Counted from the first letter of the stretch, positions 7,696-16,634 are shown. The stretch is 40,214 nucleotides of DNA from Alloyangia mangrovi (GCF_002300555.2 NZ_NTHN02000054.1:1-40214); one strand, 5' to 3'. Numbers and translations are program-made. The notes: generated from the sequence alone by a model not told the origin.

Positions 7696-9177
7696 ATGAC
7701 CATGCAGAGCTCCCCCGTTTCCGCCGGTGGCCCGGACCCCGTTTCCGATCCCGACCTCGCCGCGCGCAACCGCCTCGTCATCCTGCTGCTGTTGGTCTCG
7801 GCCTTCACCGTTATCCTCAACGAGACGATCATGGGCGTCGCCCTGCCCCGGCTGATGAAGGATCTGAACGTCACCGCCAATGCCGCGCAATGGCTGACCA
7901 CGGCCTTCCTGCTGACCATGGCGGTGGTGATCCCGATCACCGGCTTCCTGCTGCAGAGGCTGCACACTCGGACGATCTTCACCCTGGCCATGGGGCTCTT
8001 CAGCACCGGCACGCTGATCTGCGCACTTTCGCCGGGGCTCGGCATGCTGATCTTCGGCCGGGTGGTGCAGGCCTGCGGCACGGCGATCATGATGCCGCTG
8101 CTGATGACCACGGTCATGACGCTGGTGCCGCCCGAGAGCCGTGGCAAGACCATGGGCAATATCTCGATCGTCATCTCGGTGGCCCCGGCCATCGGGCCGA
8201 CGATCTCGGGCATCATCCTCAACGTGCTGGACTGGCGCTGGATGTTCTGGCTGGTGCTGCCCATCGGGCTCGGCGCTCTGGCGCTCGGCTATGCCCGGCT
8301 GCAGAACGTCACCGAGCCGCGCAAGGCGCCGCTCGACCTGATCTCGGTGCCACTCTCGGCGCTGGCCTTCGGCGGGCTGGTCTACGGGCTCTCGACCTTG
8401 GGCGAAGGCCATGGCAGCGGCGGCTCCGTGCCGGTCTGGGCACCGCTGGCGGTGGGTTTCGTGGCGCTGGCGCTCTTCATCGCCCGGCAAATCCGCCTCG
8501 CCCCGCAGGGCCGGGCGCTGCTCGACCTGCGCACCTTCCGGGTGCGGGTGTTCAGCGTCGCCGTGGTGATGATGGCCTTCTGCATGATGTCGCTCTTCGG
8601 GATGATCATCCTCTTGCCGATCTACATGCAGAACGTGCTGGGGATGGAGCCTCTCGAGGCCGGTCTCCTGCTGCTTCCGGGCGGGCTCGCCATGGGGCTC
8701 ATGGCACCCTGGGTCGGGCGCACCTTCGACCGCATCGGCGCGCGCAGGCTGGTGATCCCGGGCGCGGTGCTGGTCTGCCTCGGGCTCGGCTCGATGTCGC
8801 TGCTCGGCACCGGCAGCGCGGTCTGGCAGGTGCTCGCCTGCCACCTGCTGCTGAGCATCGGCCTTGCGCTGCTCTTCACCCCGCTGTTCACCTCCTCGCT
8901 CGGCTCGCTGCCCAAAGAGCTCTACTCCTACGGCTCTGCAGTGATCGGCACGGTGCAGCAAGTTGCGGGCGCGGCGGGCATCGCGCTTTTCGTCTCGATC
9001 ATGTCGATCCGCATCGGCGCCGAGATGGCCGCCGGGGCCGAGCTGGTGGATGCCACCGCCGCCGGGGTGCGCGCGGGCTTCCTCACCGGCGGGATGATCT
9101 CGCTGCTGATGATCGGCGCCAGCTTCTTCGTCCGCCGCCCGCCGCTCACCACGCCGCAGATGCCCGGCAGCCACTGA
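7696..9177 (+). CDS. DHA2-family MFS drug:proton antiporter
   Basis: A 493-residue major facilitator protein with about 14 hydrophobic segments, the topology of the EmrB/QacA (DHA2) group. Visible features are the N-terminal membrane start after a polar 25-residue leader, NETIMGVALPRLMKDL in helix 1 and AAQWLTTAFLLTMAVVIPITG in helix 2, typical of DHA2 multidrug exporters, and FGRVVQACGTAIMMPL with the Arg of motif B. It should extrude lipophilic compounds with proton exchange at the inner membrane; the substrate is unknown. No membrane-fusion partner (EmrA-like) is adjacent, so it may act alone. A second ATG two codons in is an alternative start; no strong Shine-Dalgarno distinguishes them. 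Confidence 0.9.
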   Translation: MTMQSSPVSAGGPDPVSDPDLAARNRLVILLLLVSAFTVILNETIMGVALPRLMKDLNVTANAAQWLTTAFLLTMAVVIPITGFLLQRLHTRTIFTLAMGLFSTGTLICALSPGLGMLIFGRVVQACGTAIMMPLLMTTVMTLVPPESRGKTMGNISIVISVAPAIGPTISGIILNVLDWRWMFWLVLPIGLGALALGYARLQNVTEPRKAPLDLISVPLSALAFGGLVYGLSTLGEGHGSGGSVPVWAPLAVGFVALALFIARQIRLAPQGRALLDLRTFRVRVFSVAVVMMAFCMMSLFGMIILLPIYMQNVLGMEPLEAGLLLLPGGLAMGLMAPWVGRTFDRIGARRLVIPGAVLVCLGLGSMSLLGTGSAVWQVLACHLLLSIGLALLFTPLFTSSLGSLPKELYSYGSAVIGTVQQVAGAAGIALFVSIMSIRIGAEMAAGAELVDATAAGVRAGFLTGGMISLLMIGASFFVRRPPLTTPQMPGSH

Positions 9178-9200
9178 GCCGGGCCCGCAAGCCCGGGGCA

Positions 9201-9218
9201 GCGGCGGCTCTCCGCCGC
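9201..9218. terminator. GC-rich hairpin after the MFS gene
   Basis: GCGGCGG-CTCT-CCGCCGC, a perfect 7-bp stem 23 bases after the stop codon. There is no T run, so termination is only a possibility. Confidence 0.3.
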
Positions 9219-9327
9219 CCCTGCCCCGCAACAGCCTGCCCCGGCACGGCGATCTTGATTTTGCACCGCAAGGGCGGTCTCCTGCTGCGCAGAAAACTCC
9301 TGCATTTTGCCAAAATCGAGATTGCTC

Positions 9328-10356
9328 ATGTCCCTTCCCAAGACGATGAAGGCCGCCGTCGTTCCGGCGCTCGGCCAGCCGCTGGAAATCCGCGAGGTCC
9401 CCGTGCCCGAGGTCGGCCCCGGGCAGGTGCTGATGCGGGTGCGCGCCTCGGGCGTGTGCCACACCGACCTGCATGCCGCCGAGGGCGACTGGCCGGTCAA
9501 GCCCACCGCGCCATTCATCCCCGGCCACGAGGGGGTCGGCGAGGTCGCCGCGCTCGGGCCGGGGGTCACCCACCTCAAGGAAGGCGACCGCATCGGCGCC
9601 CCTTGGCTGCACACCGCCTGCGGCCGCTGCGAGCATTGCGTCGGCGGCTGGGAGACGCTCTGCCCCGACCAGCAGATGACCGGCTACACGGTGGACGGCG
9701 GTTACGCCGAGTTCGTCCTCGCCGATGCCAATTTCGTCGGCATGCTGCCCGACGGGCTCGACTGGGGCCCCGCCGCGCCGGTGCTCTGCGCCGGGGTCAC
9801 CGTCTACAAGGGGCTGAAAGAGACCGAGGCGAAACCCGGTGACTGGGTGGCCATCTCCGGCATCGGCGGGCTCGGCCACATGGCGGTGCAATATGCCGTG
9901 GCCATGGGGCTGCGGGTGATCGCCGTCGACATCGCCGAGGACAAGCTGGCTCTGGCCCGGCAGATGGGCGCCGAGATCGCGCTCAACGCCGCCGAGGTGG
10001 ACGTGGCGCAGGAGGTGCACAAGCTGGTCGGAGGCGCGCATGGGGTTCTGGTCACCGCCGTTTCGAACGCCGCCTTCGCGCAGGCGGTGCGCATGTGCCG
10101 CCGCGGCGGCTTCATGGCGCTGGTCGGCCTGCCGCCGGGGGACTTCCCGCTGCCGATCTTCGACATCGTGCTGCAGAGGATCACCGTGCGCGGCTCGATC
10201 GTCGGCACCCGCAATGACCTGCGCGAGGCGCTGGCCTTCGCCGGGGCGGGCAAGGTCGCCTCGCACTTCAGCTGGGACAAGCTCGAGAACATCAACGCCA
10301 TCTTCGACACCATGCGTGCCGGCAAGATCGACGGGCGGATCGTGCTCGAGATCTGA
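9328..10356 (+). CDS. Zinc-dependent alcohol dehydrogenase (AdhP-like)
   Basis: A 342-residue medium-chain dehydrogenase that would oxidise primary alcohols or reduce aldehydes with NAD(H). The catalytic zinc ligands are Cys44 (SGVCHTD), His67 with Glu68 (GHEGVGEV) and a Cys near 154 in PVLCAGVTVY. The structural zinc site is complete: Cys98, 101, 104 and 112. A Rossmann motif GIGGLGHMAVQYA follows. Length and motifs match bacterial AdhP-type enzymes. Start: I prefer the ATG at 9328; ATG at 9346 (MKAAVV) is also credible and 9307 less so, since none has a strong Shine-Dalgarno. The gene stands alone between the MFS gene and a convergent gene. Confidence 0.9.
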   Translation: MSLPKTMKAAVVPALGQPLEIREVPVPEVGPGQVLMRVRASGVCHTDLHAAEGDWPVKPTAPFIPGHEGVGEVAALGPGVTHLKEGDRIGAPWLHTACGRCEHCVGGWETLCPDQQMTGYTVDGGYAEFVLADANFVGMLPDGLDWGPAAPVLCAGVTVYKGLKETEAKPGDWVAISGIGGLGHMAVQYAVAMGLRVIAVDIAEDKLALARQMGAEIALNAAEVDVAQEVHKLVGGAHGVLVTAVSNAAFAQAVRMCRRGGFMALVGLPPGDFPLPIFDIVLQRITVRGSIVGTRNDLREALAFAGAGKVASHFSWDKLENINAIFDTMRAGKIDGRIVLEI

Positions 10357-10438
10357 GCCCCCTGCCCCGCAAACAGATACCGGCCGCGCCATGGCGCGAC
10401 CGGTTCCCGGGGGTGCGGTGCCCCCGTCCCCGCGTGGT

Positions 10439-10456
10439 CCCGGTTCCGCAACCGGG
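10439..10456. terminator. Hairpin between convergent genes
   Basis: CCCGGTT-CCGC-AACCGGG, a perfect 7-bp stem with a 4-base loop, located between the end of the dehydrogenase gene and the end of the convergent FG-GAP gene. It could terminate from either side, but no T run is seen. Confidence 0.4.
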
Positions 10457-10482
10457 CCCCCGCATCTGGTTTCGGTAGAGGA

Positions 10483-12607
10483 TCAGGCGACGAGAAGATC
10501 TCCGAACTCGCCCGCCCGTGCCCAGCCATAGGTTTCGTCGCTGTCCGCCAGGCCGGTCGGAACGGCGGTGAAATTGGCGTTCCCGTCGTTGAGCAGCAGA
10601 TAGGGCGCCGCGCCGATCGGGGTGCCGCTGGCGCTGAGGATCAGGTCGATGTCGCCATCGCCGTCGAAATCCCCCTGCGCCGTGATCTGCCCGACGATGC
10701 TCGGATCGAGCTTGTCGACCACGATGTCGATCAACCCGTCCTCGACCGGGAACTCGAACACCCGCAGCCCGGGGTCGAGATCCTCGGAGCTGTTCTGGAT
10801 GCTGGCATTGACCATCTCCAGCGCGCCATCCCCGTCGAAATCGGCGATCTCCAAACCGCCGATGCCGTTCAGCTCGCCCCTGGGGAACCACGGTCCGTAG
10901 CCGTCGCTCGCCCCAGTCCCGTCGTTGATATAGGTGTTGATGCCGCCGCCGTCGCTGATCGCCACGTAGAGCACGTCAAGATCGCCGTCCCCGTCGAGAT
11001 CGGCCGGAATCTCGGTGCTGTTGCCGTCGTCGCTGCCGCCATACCTGCCGACCCAGTCGAAACCCCCGGCACCGTCGTTGATCATCACCTGCGTCGAGCT
11101 GGTCTCCCAGGCAACGCTGAGCAGGAGGTCGAGCAGCCCGTCGTCATTCATGTCGGCCAGCCGGATGTAGTTGCCGCCCGGGCTGAGTTCGCCACCGAAG
11201 AGATACTCCGACGGGACCGGCAGCACCGACAGGCTGAAGCTGTCGTCGCCGTTGTTGTCGAAGAGCAGCAGCTCGTTGCCGAGCCACGACGCCCCGACGA
11301 AATCCACGTCGCCATCGCCATCGATGTCACCGGCCTCGCCGACCTCTAGGATCTGCCAGGCCCGGTCGACATCCTCGGCGGGCCAGCCATAGACCCCGGT
11401 CCAGTAGCTGCTGGTGTCGGTGGCCACGACGCTGAAGCCGCCGCTGCCGTCGTTCTCGTAGACCGTGGTCTCGAACACAAATTCGAAATCGTCGGTGTAA
11501 GTGTCAGGGTCGGGCAGCGGGAACGGGTCGACCACTTCGACGCGCAGGAAATCGAGATCGCCGTCGCCGTCCATGTCCACGGCGCGCAGCGAGCCGCCAG
11601 CCGCGAGACCGGTATCGACCTCGGTGAAGGCGCCACTGCCGTCATTGAGCGCGACATAGACCTCGCCGCCTCGCATGTACCAAAGATCCAGCCTCCCCTG
11701 CGGCGGGGTTGGCCCGCCCGAGCCGCCCTCGACTGCGGTGAACTCCAGGTAGTCGACCCGCAGCGGCTCGCCGCCGTCGCCTTCGCCGCGCAGCTCGATC
11801 ACGTCACCGACCGCCAGGTCGAGCCCTGCGATCACCTCGCTGGCGCGGCTGGCAGTGCTGGCGATGGCCGCGCCGGTGCTCGCATCCCAGTCCCACTCCG
11901 CCACGACGGCGCCATTGACCAGCACCTGCATCCAGGAGGCGCCGTCGGTCTCGTCGAAATAGCCGATGGCAAGATCGAAACTCCCCGCCTGCTGCACGGT
12001 GTAGCTCGCCCGCGCGGTGCCCCCGCCCGTGTGCTGCAGGGTCTGATCGCCCGAGGCGGCGCCGTTGTTGCCGATGCCGAAGCCGGACAGGATCTGCAGG
12101 TCCTCGGCCTCGATGACAAAACTCTCGCCGACCGCCGGCGTGGCGCTGGCGAGGATCTCAATCGCATCGGTGCGCAGCGGCTCGCCGCCGTCCGCCATGC
12201 CGCGCAGCTCGATCACGTCGCCCGGCGCCAGCACCAGCCCGGCGATCGAGGTCACGGCCGCCGAGGCCTTGGTGACGATGGCATCCCCCCCCGGTCGCGT
12301 CCCAATCAAAGGCCGCAACCAACGCGCCGTTCACCAGCACCTCCATGTAGGAGACGCCGTCGGTCTCGTCGAAATAGCTAAGGTTGATATCGTAAAGGCC
12401 GACAGGGCCTTCGAAAACGCCGCCCGCGCGGGAAGTCGCGGCGGTGGCCTGAAGGTAGCTTCCAGCAGAGGCATGTGGATTGGAAACGACCGAGAACCCA
12501 CTGGCAATGCTAAGATTTTCGGCCTCTGTCAGGCCGGGAAACAAGCTAGCCGCGAAGTCGACCTCGGGAAAGCCGCCAAGCGACGGCGGTGACTGTGTCG
12601 TGGGCAT
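10483..12607 (-). pseudogene. Secreted-type protein with two CBM-like modules and FG-GAP repeats, frameshifted
   Basis: Read on the minus strand from ATG at 12607 (GGAGG seven bases upstream), the gene would encode about 707 residues but for one extra base. A run of eight G (C at 12285-12292 on +) moves the frame after FDWDATGG; with seven G the frame continues as DAIVTKASAA. The protein has two similar beta-sandwich modules of carbohydrate-binding (CBM6/35, malectin-like) appearance, each with YFDETDG and VGDVIELRG or PGDVIELRG motifs, then at least six FG-GAP/VCBS calcium-loop motifs such as DMDGDGDLD and DFDGDGDID. There is no N-terminal signal peptide, and the hydrophobic C-terminus (GDLLVA) would suit type I secretion. 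It probably binds surface glycans; no catalytic domain is seen. The shift may be a true mutation, a phase switch or a sequencing error. Confidence 0.75.
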
Positions 12608-12781
12608 AATCTGCCTCCGAAATGTAGATTTTTATAATGCGGAAATTAAATGCCCGACCAGAGTGCTCTGCGGGAGCGAATGCGTCAACCGCGGCCTGTG
12701 AATCGGCGGTTCTTTGCGCAGGTTTTTCGAACGGACGCGGACCTCGGAGCCCCTGTCGAACGGGCAGGTCGGGCCGATACG

Positions 12782-13462
12782 TCAGGCGATGACCTGCACC
12801 TCGTCGATCCCCGCGTCGACGCCGCGACACACGTTCAGCAGCCGCGCCCCGAGGTGGCTGGCCACGTAGCTCGCGTGGAAGCGGGTCGGCGCGCCCAGCA
12901 CCAGCCGCCCCCCTGCCCTCTCGCGCCGCTCAAGCGCGGCGAACCAGGCGGCATAAAGCGCCGGATCCTCCTCGTGCAAGATCGCCTTGGCCAGGCCCCA
13001 GTCGGAGGCGTCCGTCAGGTCCGGCGTGGGAATTTTTCCCTTGATCGGGAGAGGCACGATTTTCTCGTCCGCCTCGCTGCCCGAAAGCCGCTGTTCGAAG
13101 TCCGGCCCGACGTCACCCCAGCGATCACGGCTGTCCTCGAGGATGCGCTCGATGGCGAGGGAATACTCGCTGACCCGGCCCCGCGCCCCCTGCCGCTTGA
13201 CCCGCAGCCAGCCCATGGCACGCAGCTTGGCCATCTCGCGCTTCACCGTGCGCTCGTCGACCATCCAGAGCCGGGCGATCTCGCGCTGGCCGACCGCCAG
13301 CTCATCCCGCGCCCAGTTGTAGCGGGCGGTGATCAGCGTCATCAGCCGCAGCACCAGCACCTGCCGGCCCTTCTCCTGCGCCAGCGCAAAGGCTCCCATC
13401 ACGGTAAGCAGGTCATATTTCAGGGCCGAGGCATTGCGCCCGACCGCCTTCGTGGCAAGCAT
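12782..13462 (-). CDS. DnaA-like plasmid replication initiator
   Basis: A 226-residue protein. Residues about 10-110 form a winged-helix-like DNA-binding domain (LAVGQREIARLWMVDERTVKREMAKLRAMGWL). The C-terminal 50 residues (WFAALERRERAGGRLVLGAP...ASYVASHLGARLL) resemble the N-terminal domain of DnaA, the hallmark that gave DnaA-like replicases of roseobacter plasmids their name. It should bind the nearby origin and recruit the helicase. I chose the ATG giving MLATKAVGRNASALKYDLL, preceded by GAGGGG; the frame stays open 250 bases upstream but that part lies in the origin region and has no conserved character. The gene is divergent from parAB across a 697-base repeat-rich gap. Confidence 0.82.
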   Translation of the reverse strand: MLATKAVGRNASALKYDLLTVMGAFALAQEKGRQVLVLRLMTLITARYNWARDELAVGQREIARLWMVDERTVKREMAKLRAMGWLRVKRQGARGRVSEYSLAIERILEDSRDRWGDVGPDFEQRLSGSEADEKIVPLPIKGKIPTPDLTDASDWGLAKAILHEEDPALYAAWFAALERRERAGGRLVLGAPTRFHASYVASHLGARLLNVCRGVDAGIDEVQVIA

Positions 13463-13690
13463 GGTGCTGCCCCTCGCTCTGTCCCCGCCTGTCTGCGGTG
13501 CCTCTGTGGATCCGAGCTCTGCTGGCCCGGTGCATCGATATCGGAGAAGAGCGAGTGCGATTTTGATCAAACCCAACGCTCTTTCCCGACCTTGTGCTAT
13601 TTGCGTCCGGTTTCTCGATTCTGTCAAGCGGTGGGGGCGTTCGGTTCTGTCCACCCTCCCATTTCCGAATGGAAAAATGGGTATTCTGGT

Positions 13691-13772
13691 ATGGGGGGAC
13701 ATACAGGATGTCACCTATTGAGGCAAAAATGTCCCCCAATATGTAGCGGGGGTCCAGATCGTGTCCCCCATT
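13691..13772. repeat. Three related TGTCCCCC boxes
   Basis: ATGGGGGGACAT (13691-13702), ATGTCCCCCAAT (13729-13740) and GTGTCCCCCATT (13761-13772). The first is inverted relative to the others. Each contains TGTCCCC, the half-site of the 16-bp palindrome found nearby, so they may be weak or single-arm sites for the same protein, or iteron-like sites for the initiator. Confidence 0.45.
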
Positions 13773-13996
13773 ATTCGGTCCTCCGGGCCCAAGACCGCGG
13801 CGGATTTCCCGAATCGGATCCGACCCTTGCGACTCGCTCTTCGCCCTTCTGGCACTGGCGCTGCGCGGGAGGTGGACCGGAAAGCCACGCAATTTGGCGG
13901 ATCCCGCGTTTCCAGAGTATTAGCTTTTGCCTTGATTGCAAATTCGGCGTAAATTCCAGCCCATCGGAAATTAGCGTCCCGCGTTTTCGGAAAGCC

Positions 13997-14150
13997 TGTC
14001 CCCGCGGAGACAGCGCGCTTCCGGAGAGGCGGCCCCGGGCAGAAGCCGAGTGGGTGTCCCCGCGGGGACAGAGACGGCAGAGTGTCCCCGCGGGGACAGA
14101 GGCAAAGCGCCCGCAGTGGCGCGACACTATAGGGTGTCCCCGCGGGGACA
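13997..14150. promoter_or_regulatory. Palindrome cluster (parS/operator) upstream of parA
   Basis: Four copies of TGTCCCCGCGGGGACA: 13997-14012 (one mismatch, A at position 12), 14055-14070, 14083-14098 and 14135-14150. The last one directly abuts the parA Shine-Dalgarno GGAGG, and TATAG lies five bases before it, so a protein bound there would cover promoter and ribosome site. The sites probably act both as partition sites for ParB and as autoregulatory operators, as is common in par operons. Binding by ParB, ParA or the initiator is not distinguishable from sequence. Confidence 0.7.
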
Positions 14151-14159
14151 GGAGGCAGG

Positions 14160-15464
14160 ATGTTTACACATGAAGACCTTGCGCGGCTGCAGGCGCAGTC
14201 GCTGAAGATGCAGGGATGGATCCGGCAGCAGACCTTCTCGCCCGAGATGGAGAAGACGCTGCGCCGCTTCTCGAGCTGGGAGGTGGCCGAGCTGATCCTG
14301 CAGGTGAACCAGTCGACCCTGCGGGGACGCATGGCCGCCGACCCGCACCTGCCGCAGGGGCTGGTCGAGGAGGACGGGCGCCAGCGCTGGTACTCGCTGG
14401 AAGAGATCAACGAGATCCGCCGCAAGCTGAAGGTCAACCGCAAGAGCCTGATGCCCTACCGCCCCGCGGGCAAGCGCGCCTTCCGCGTCGCCATCTCCAA
14501 CTTCAAGGGCGGCGCCGGCAAGTCCACCGTGGCGCTGCACTTCGCCCATGCCGCGGCGCTTGACGGCTACCGGGTGCTCTGCGTCGACTTCGATCCGCAG
14601 GCGACGCTCAGCCATTCCATGGGCCTTTCGGACGTCACCGAGGAATACACCGTCTGGGGCATCATGGCCCGCGATCTGATCCGCGAGACCGAGCGGATGA
14701 ACGCCGCCACCCGCGGCGCCGAGAGCGGCTCCGCCCTGCCCCAACGCAAGCTGCCCGAGGCGATCACCTCCATGGGGCTGCGCGACCTGCGCGCCGCCGA
14801 TTTCATCAAGCCGACCTCCTGGCCGACCATCGACATCATCCCGAGCTGCGCCAACGCGGCCTTCGTCGAGTTCGCCAGCGCTCAGTACCGGCACCTGAAC
14901 CCCGAGTGGTCCTTCTTCGCCGCGGTCAGCCGCTACCTCGACAGCCTGCCGCCCGATGCCTACGACCTGGTGATCTTCGACTGCCCTCCGGCGATCGGGT
15001 ACCAAAGCATGAACGCGGTCTTCGCCGCCGACATGCTCTACATCCCCTCGGGGCCGGGCTACTGGGAGTACGACTCGACCACCTCCTTCATCGGCCAGCT
15101 CTCCGAGGCGCTCGGCGATCTGTCGGGCTTCGAAGGCGTTGTCCCCGCGGGGACACTCACCCTGCCGAAGGCGTTTCTCGACGTCCGCTTCCTGCTCACC
15201 CGCTACGAGACCGGCAACGAGCTGCACCGCGCGATGCGTCAAGCCTTCCAGAAGGTCTGGGATGAAAGAATGACCGAGCACCCGATCGAGATGACCCGCG
15301 CGGTCGAACAGTCCGGGCGCTTCCTTAGCTCGATCTACGAGATCGACTACCGCGAAATGACGCGGGAAACCTGGCGCCGGGCGCGCGCCTCCTTCGACCG
15401 CGCCTACGAGGAATTCCGCACCCATGTCCAGGCGGCCTGGGACAAGCTGGAGGATGAGGCATGA
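14160..15464 (+). CDS. ParA-type partition ATPase with N-terminal DNA-binding region
   Basis: A 434-residue plasmid partition ATPase. The first 105 residues form a helical, MerR/HTH-like region (LRGRMAADPHLPQG...RWYSLEEINEIRRKL) as in large ParA/RepA proteins that repress their own operon. A deviant Walker A motif KGGAGKS sits at 116-122, DFDPQATLS follows (Walker A' region), and FDCPPAIGYQS is the Walker B region. It would form ATP-dependent gradients on the nucleoid to move ParB-bound plasmids. GGAGG precedes the ATG by four bases. Residues 328-332 (VPAGT) are encoded by a perfect copy of the local palindrome. Its stop overlaps the parB start (ATGA), so the pair is translationally coupled. 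Confidence 0.93.
   Translation: MFTHEDLARLQAQSLKMQGWIRQQTFSPEMEKTLRRFSSWEVAELILQVNQSTLRGRMAADPHLPQGLVEEDGRQRWYSLEEINEIRRKLKVNRKSLMPYRPAGKRAFRVAISNFKGGAGKSTVALHFAHAAALDGYRVLCVDFDPQATLSHSMGLSDVTEEYTVWGIMARDLIRETERMNAATRGAESGSALPQRKLPEAITSMGLRDLRAADFIKPTSWPTIDIIPSCANAAFVEFASAQYRHLNPEWSFFAAVSRYLDSLPPDAYDLVIFDCPPAIGYQSMNAVFAADMLYIPSGPGYWEYDSTTSFIGQLSEALGDLSGFEGVVPAGTLTLPKAFLDVRFLLTRYETGNELHRAMRQAFQKVWDERMTEHPIEMTRAVEQSGRFLSSIYEIDYREMTRETWRRARASFDRAYEEFRTHVQAAWDKLEDEA
15140..15155. repeat. Perfect palindrome copy inside parA
   Basis: TGTCCCCGCGGGGACA within the coding sequence, read as V-P-A-G-T. It could be an intragenic parS site. Confidence 0.85.
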
Positions 15465-16576
15465 GCAAGCGACGCGGTTTCGACATCGACTTCCCCGCGG
15501 GGACGGAAGCGCCGGCGGAGGAAGAGTTCCCGCGGGGCCCCGAGGGCTATTACACCGGCGGCGGCCGGGCCAAGCCGGGCGCGTCCCGGCGGGGACCGAT
15601 GGCGGCGGCGATCTCGGAAAACGCCGAGGCGCTGCGCGACCGGGCCGAGGCCGAACGCGCCATCCGCGAAGAGAACGACCGGCTGGCGCATGACTACGTC
15701 CGGCTGAAGCGCGCCGGGCTGATCACCGATCTCGTACCGATCGACGCGGTGCTGACCACCAAGCTGACCCGCGACCGCGCCGCCGGGCCCGACCCCGAGA
15801 TCGAGGAGCTCAAGGCCTCGATCCGCGAGGTGGGCCTGTCGAACCCGATCCGGGTCGAGCCGGTGGGCGACCATTACGAGCTGGTGCAGGGCTTCCGCCG
15901 CCTCTCGGCCTATCGCGAGCTCTATGCTGAGACCGGCGACGAGGCCTATGCCCGCATCCCCGCGGGGCTGGTCGCCTCGGGCGAAGCGCTGGTCGGTCTC
16001 TACCGCAAGATGGTCGACGAGAACCTCGTGCGCCGGGGCATCTCCTTCGCCGAGATGGCGCAGCTGGCGCTCAGCTTCGCGCGCGATCCCAACACCGAGA
16101 CCACCGACATCGAAGAGGCGATCACCCTTCTCTATGCCTCGGCCGGCCGGCAGAAGCGCAGCTACATCCGCCATTTCGCCACGCTGCTCGAGGAACTGGG
16201 CGACGAGCTGACCCACGCCGAGGCGATCCCGCGCAAGCTCGGCCTCGACCTGGTCAAGCGCATGGGCGACGAGGAGGGTTTCACCGACGGCCTGCGCGAG
16301 ATGCTTTCGGGGCAGGGCGAGGTCTCGTCCGACTACGAGGTCGCCCGTCTCGCCGACGCGCTGAAGAGCGCGCCCAAGGCCGGCCCGAAACCCAAGGGCA
16401 CCTCGGCCAATGCCGCCGCCAAGACCACGCTGCGCTGCACTGTCCCCGCGGGGACGGTCCGCTGCGCGGCGCGTGACGGCAGGGTCGAACTGGCGATGGA
16501 GCGCGACTTCTCCAGCATCGACCGCCACCGGCTCGAGGCGGCGGTCGCGGCCTTCATGGCGGCGCTCGACGACTGA
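15461..16576 (+). CDS. ParB-type partition / centromere-binding protein
   Basis: A 371-residue ParB-family protein. Residues about 85-190 are the ParB/Srx-like CTP-binding domain, with PIRVEPVGDHYELVQGFRRL (the box-I ERR-equivalent region) and EALVGLYRKMVDENLVRRG. A helical DNA-binding domain follows at about 195-290 (SFAEMAQLALSF, RSYIRHFATLLEELG). It should bind the palindromic parS sites, spread, and stimulate ParA. Two palindrome-derived segments lie in the coding sequence: FPAGT at residues 11-15 (degenerate copy) and VPAGT at 328-332 (one mismatch). The last 44 codons are duplicated just downstream. It overlaps parA by four bases, which places it in the same operon. Confidence 0.92.
   Translation: MSKRRGFDIDFPAGTEAPAEEEFPRGPEGYYTGGGRAKPGASRRGPMAAAISENAEALRDRAEAERAIREENDRLAHDYVRLKRAGLITDLVPIDAVLTTKLTRDRAAGPDPEIEELKASIREVGLSNPIRVEPVGDHYELVQGFRRLSAYRELYAETGDEAYARIPAGLVASGEALVGLYRKMVDENLVRRGISFAEMAQLALSFARDPNTETTDIEEAITLLYASAGRQKRSYIRHFATLLEELGDELTHAEAIPRKLGLDLVKRMGDEEGFTDGLREMLSGQGEVSSDYEVARLADALKSAPKAGPKPKGTSANAAAKTTLRCTVPAGTVRCAARDGRVELAMERDFSSIDRHRLEAAVAAFMAALDD
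15490..15505. repeat. Degenerate palindrome copy at the parB start
   Basis: CTTCCCCGCGGGGACG, three mismatches to the 16-bp consensus, encoding F-P-A-G-T in the same frame as the other intragenic copies. Confidence 0.55.
16441..16456. repeat. Palindrome copy in the parB 3' region
   Basis: TGTCCCCGCGGGGACG, one mismatch (last base). It encodes V-P-A-G-T at residues 328-332 of ParB and forms the left edge of the tandem duplication. Confidence 0.85.
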
Positions 16577-16607
16577 CGCCCGGCAGATCGCCGTCAGGGT
16601 TCAGCCC

Positions 16608-16634
16608 CTGTCCCCGCGGGGACAGTTGGTTTTC
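16608..16634 (+). terminator. Terminator-like palindrome just after parB
   Basis: CTGTCCCCGCGGGGACAG forms an uninterrupted 9-bp arm hairpin about 32 bases after the parB stop, followed by TTGGTTTTC. The T tract is imperfect. Confidence 0.5.

Larger units (their letters stand above)
13463..14159. other. Putative replication origin / rep-par intergenic region
   Basis: No gene is supported in this stretch between divergent rep and parA. It contains three related 12-mers, RTGTCCCCCMWT, at 13691-13702 (inverted), 13729-13740 and 13761-13772; an AT-richer segment at about 13900-13980 that could be a DNA-unwinding element; and four palindromes close to parA. TGTGGATCC at about 13502 matches seven of nine bases of a DnaA box. 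Taken with the adjacent initiator gene this is the best origin candidate in the window. This is inference from layout; no origin activity can be seen from sequence. Confidence 0.5.

Noticed and set aside
7548-9842. Plus-strand open frame of 764 codons across the MFS and dehydrogenase genes
   Set aside because: Arg/Ala-rich out-of-frame shadow of two recognised genes.
7687-10392. Very long minus-strand open frame of 901 codons
   Set aside because: It is the antisense of the MFS and dehydrogenase genes, rich in His, Gln, Asp and Arg, the usual artefact of high third-position GC.
13463-13714. 84-codon N-terminal extension of the replication initiator
   Set aside because: The extension covers the boxes and AT-rich parts of the probable origin and shows no protein-like conservation; the ATG at 13462 has its own ribosome site.
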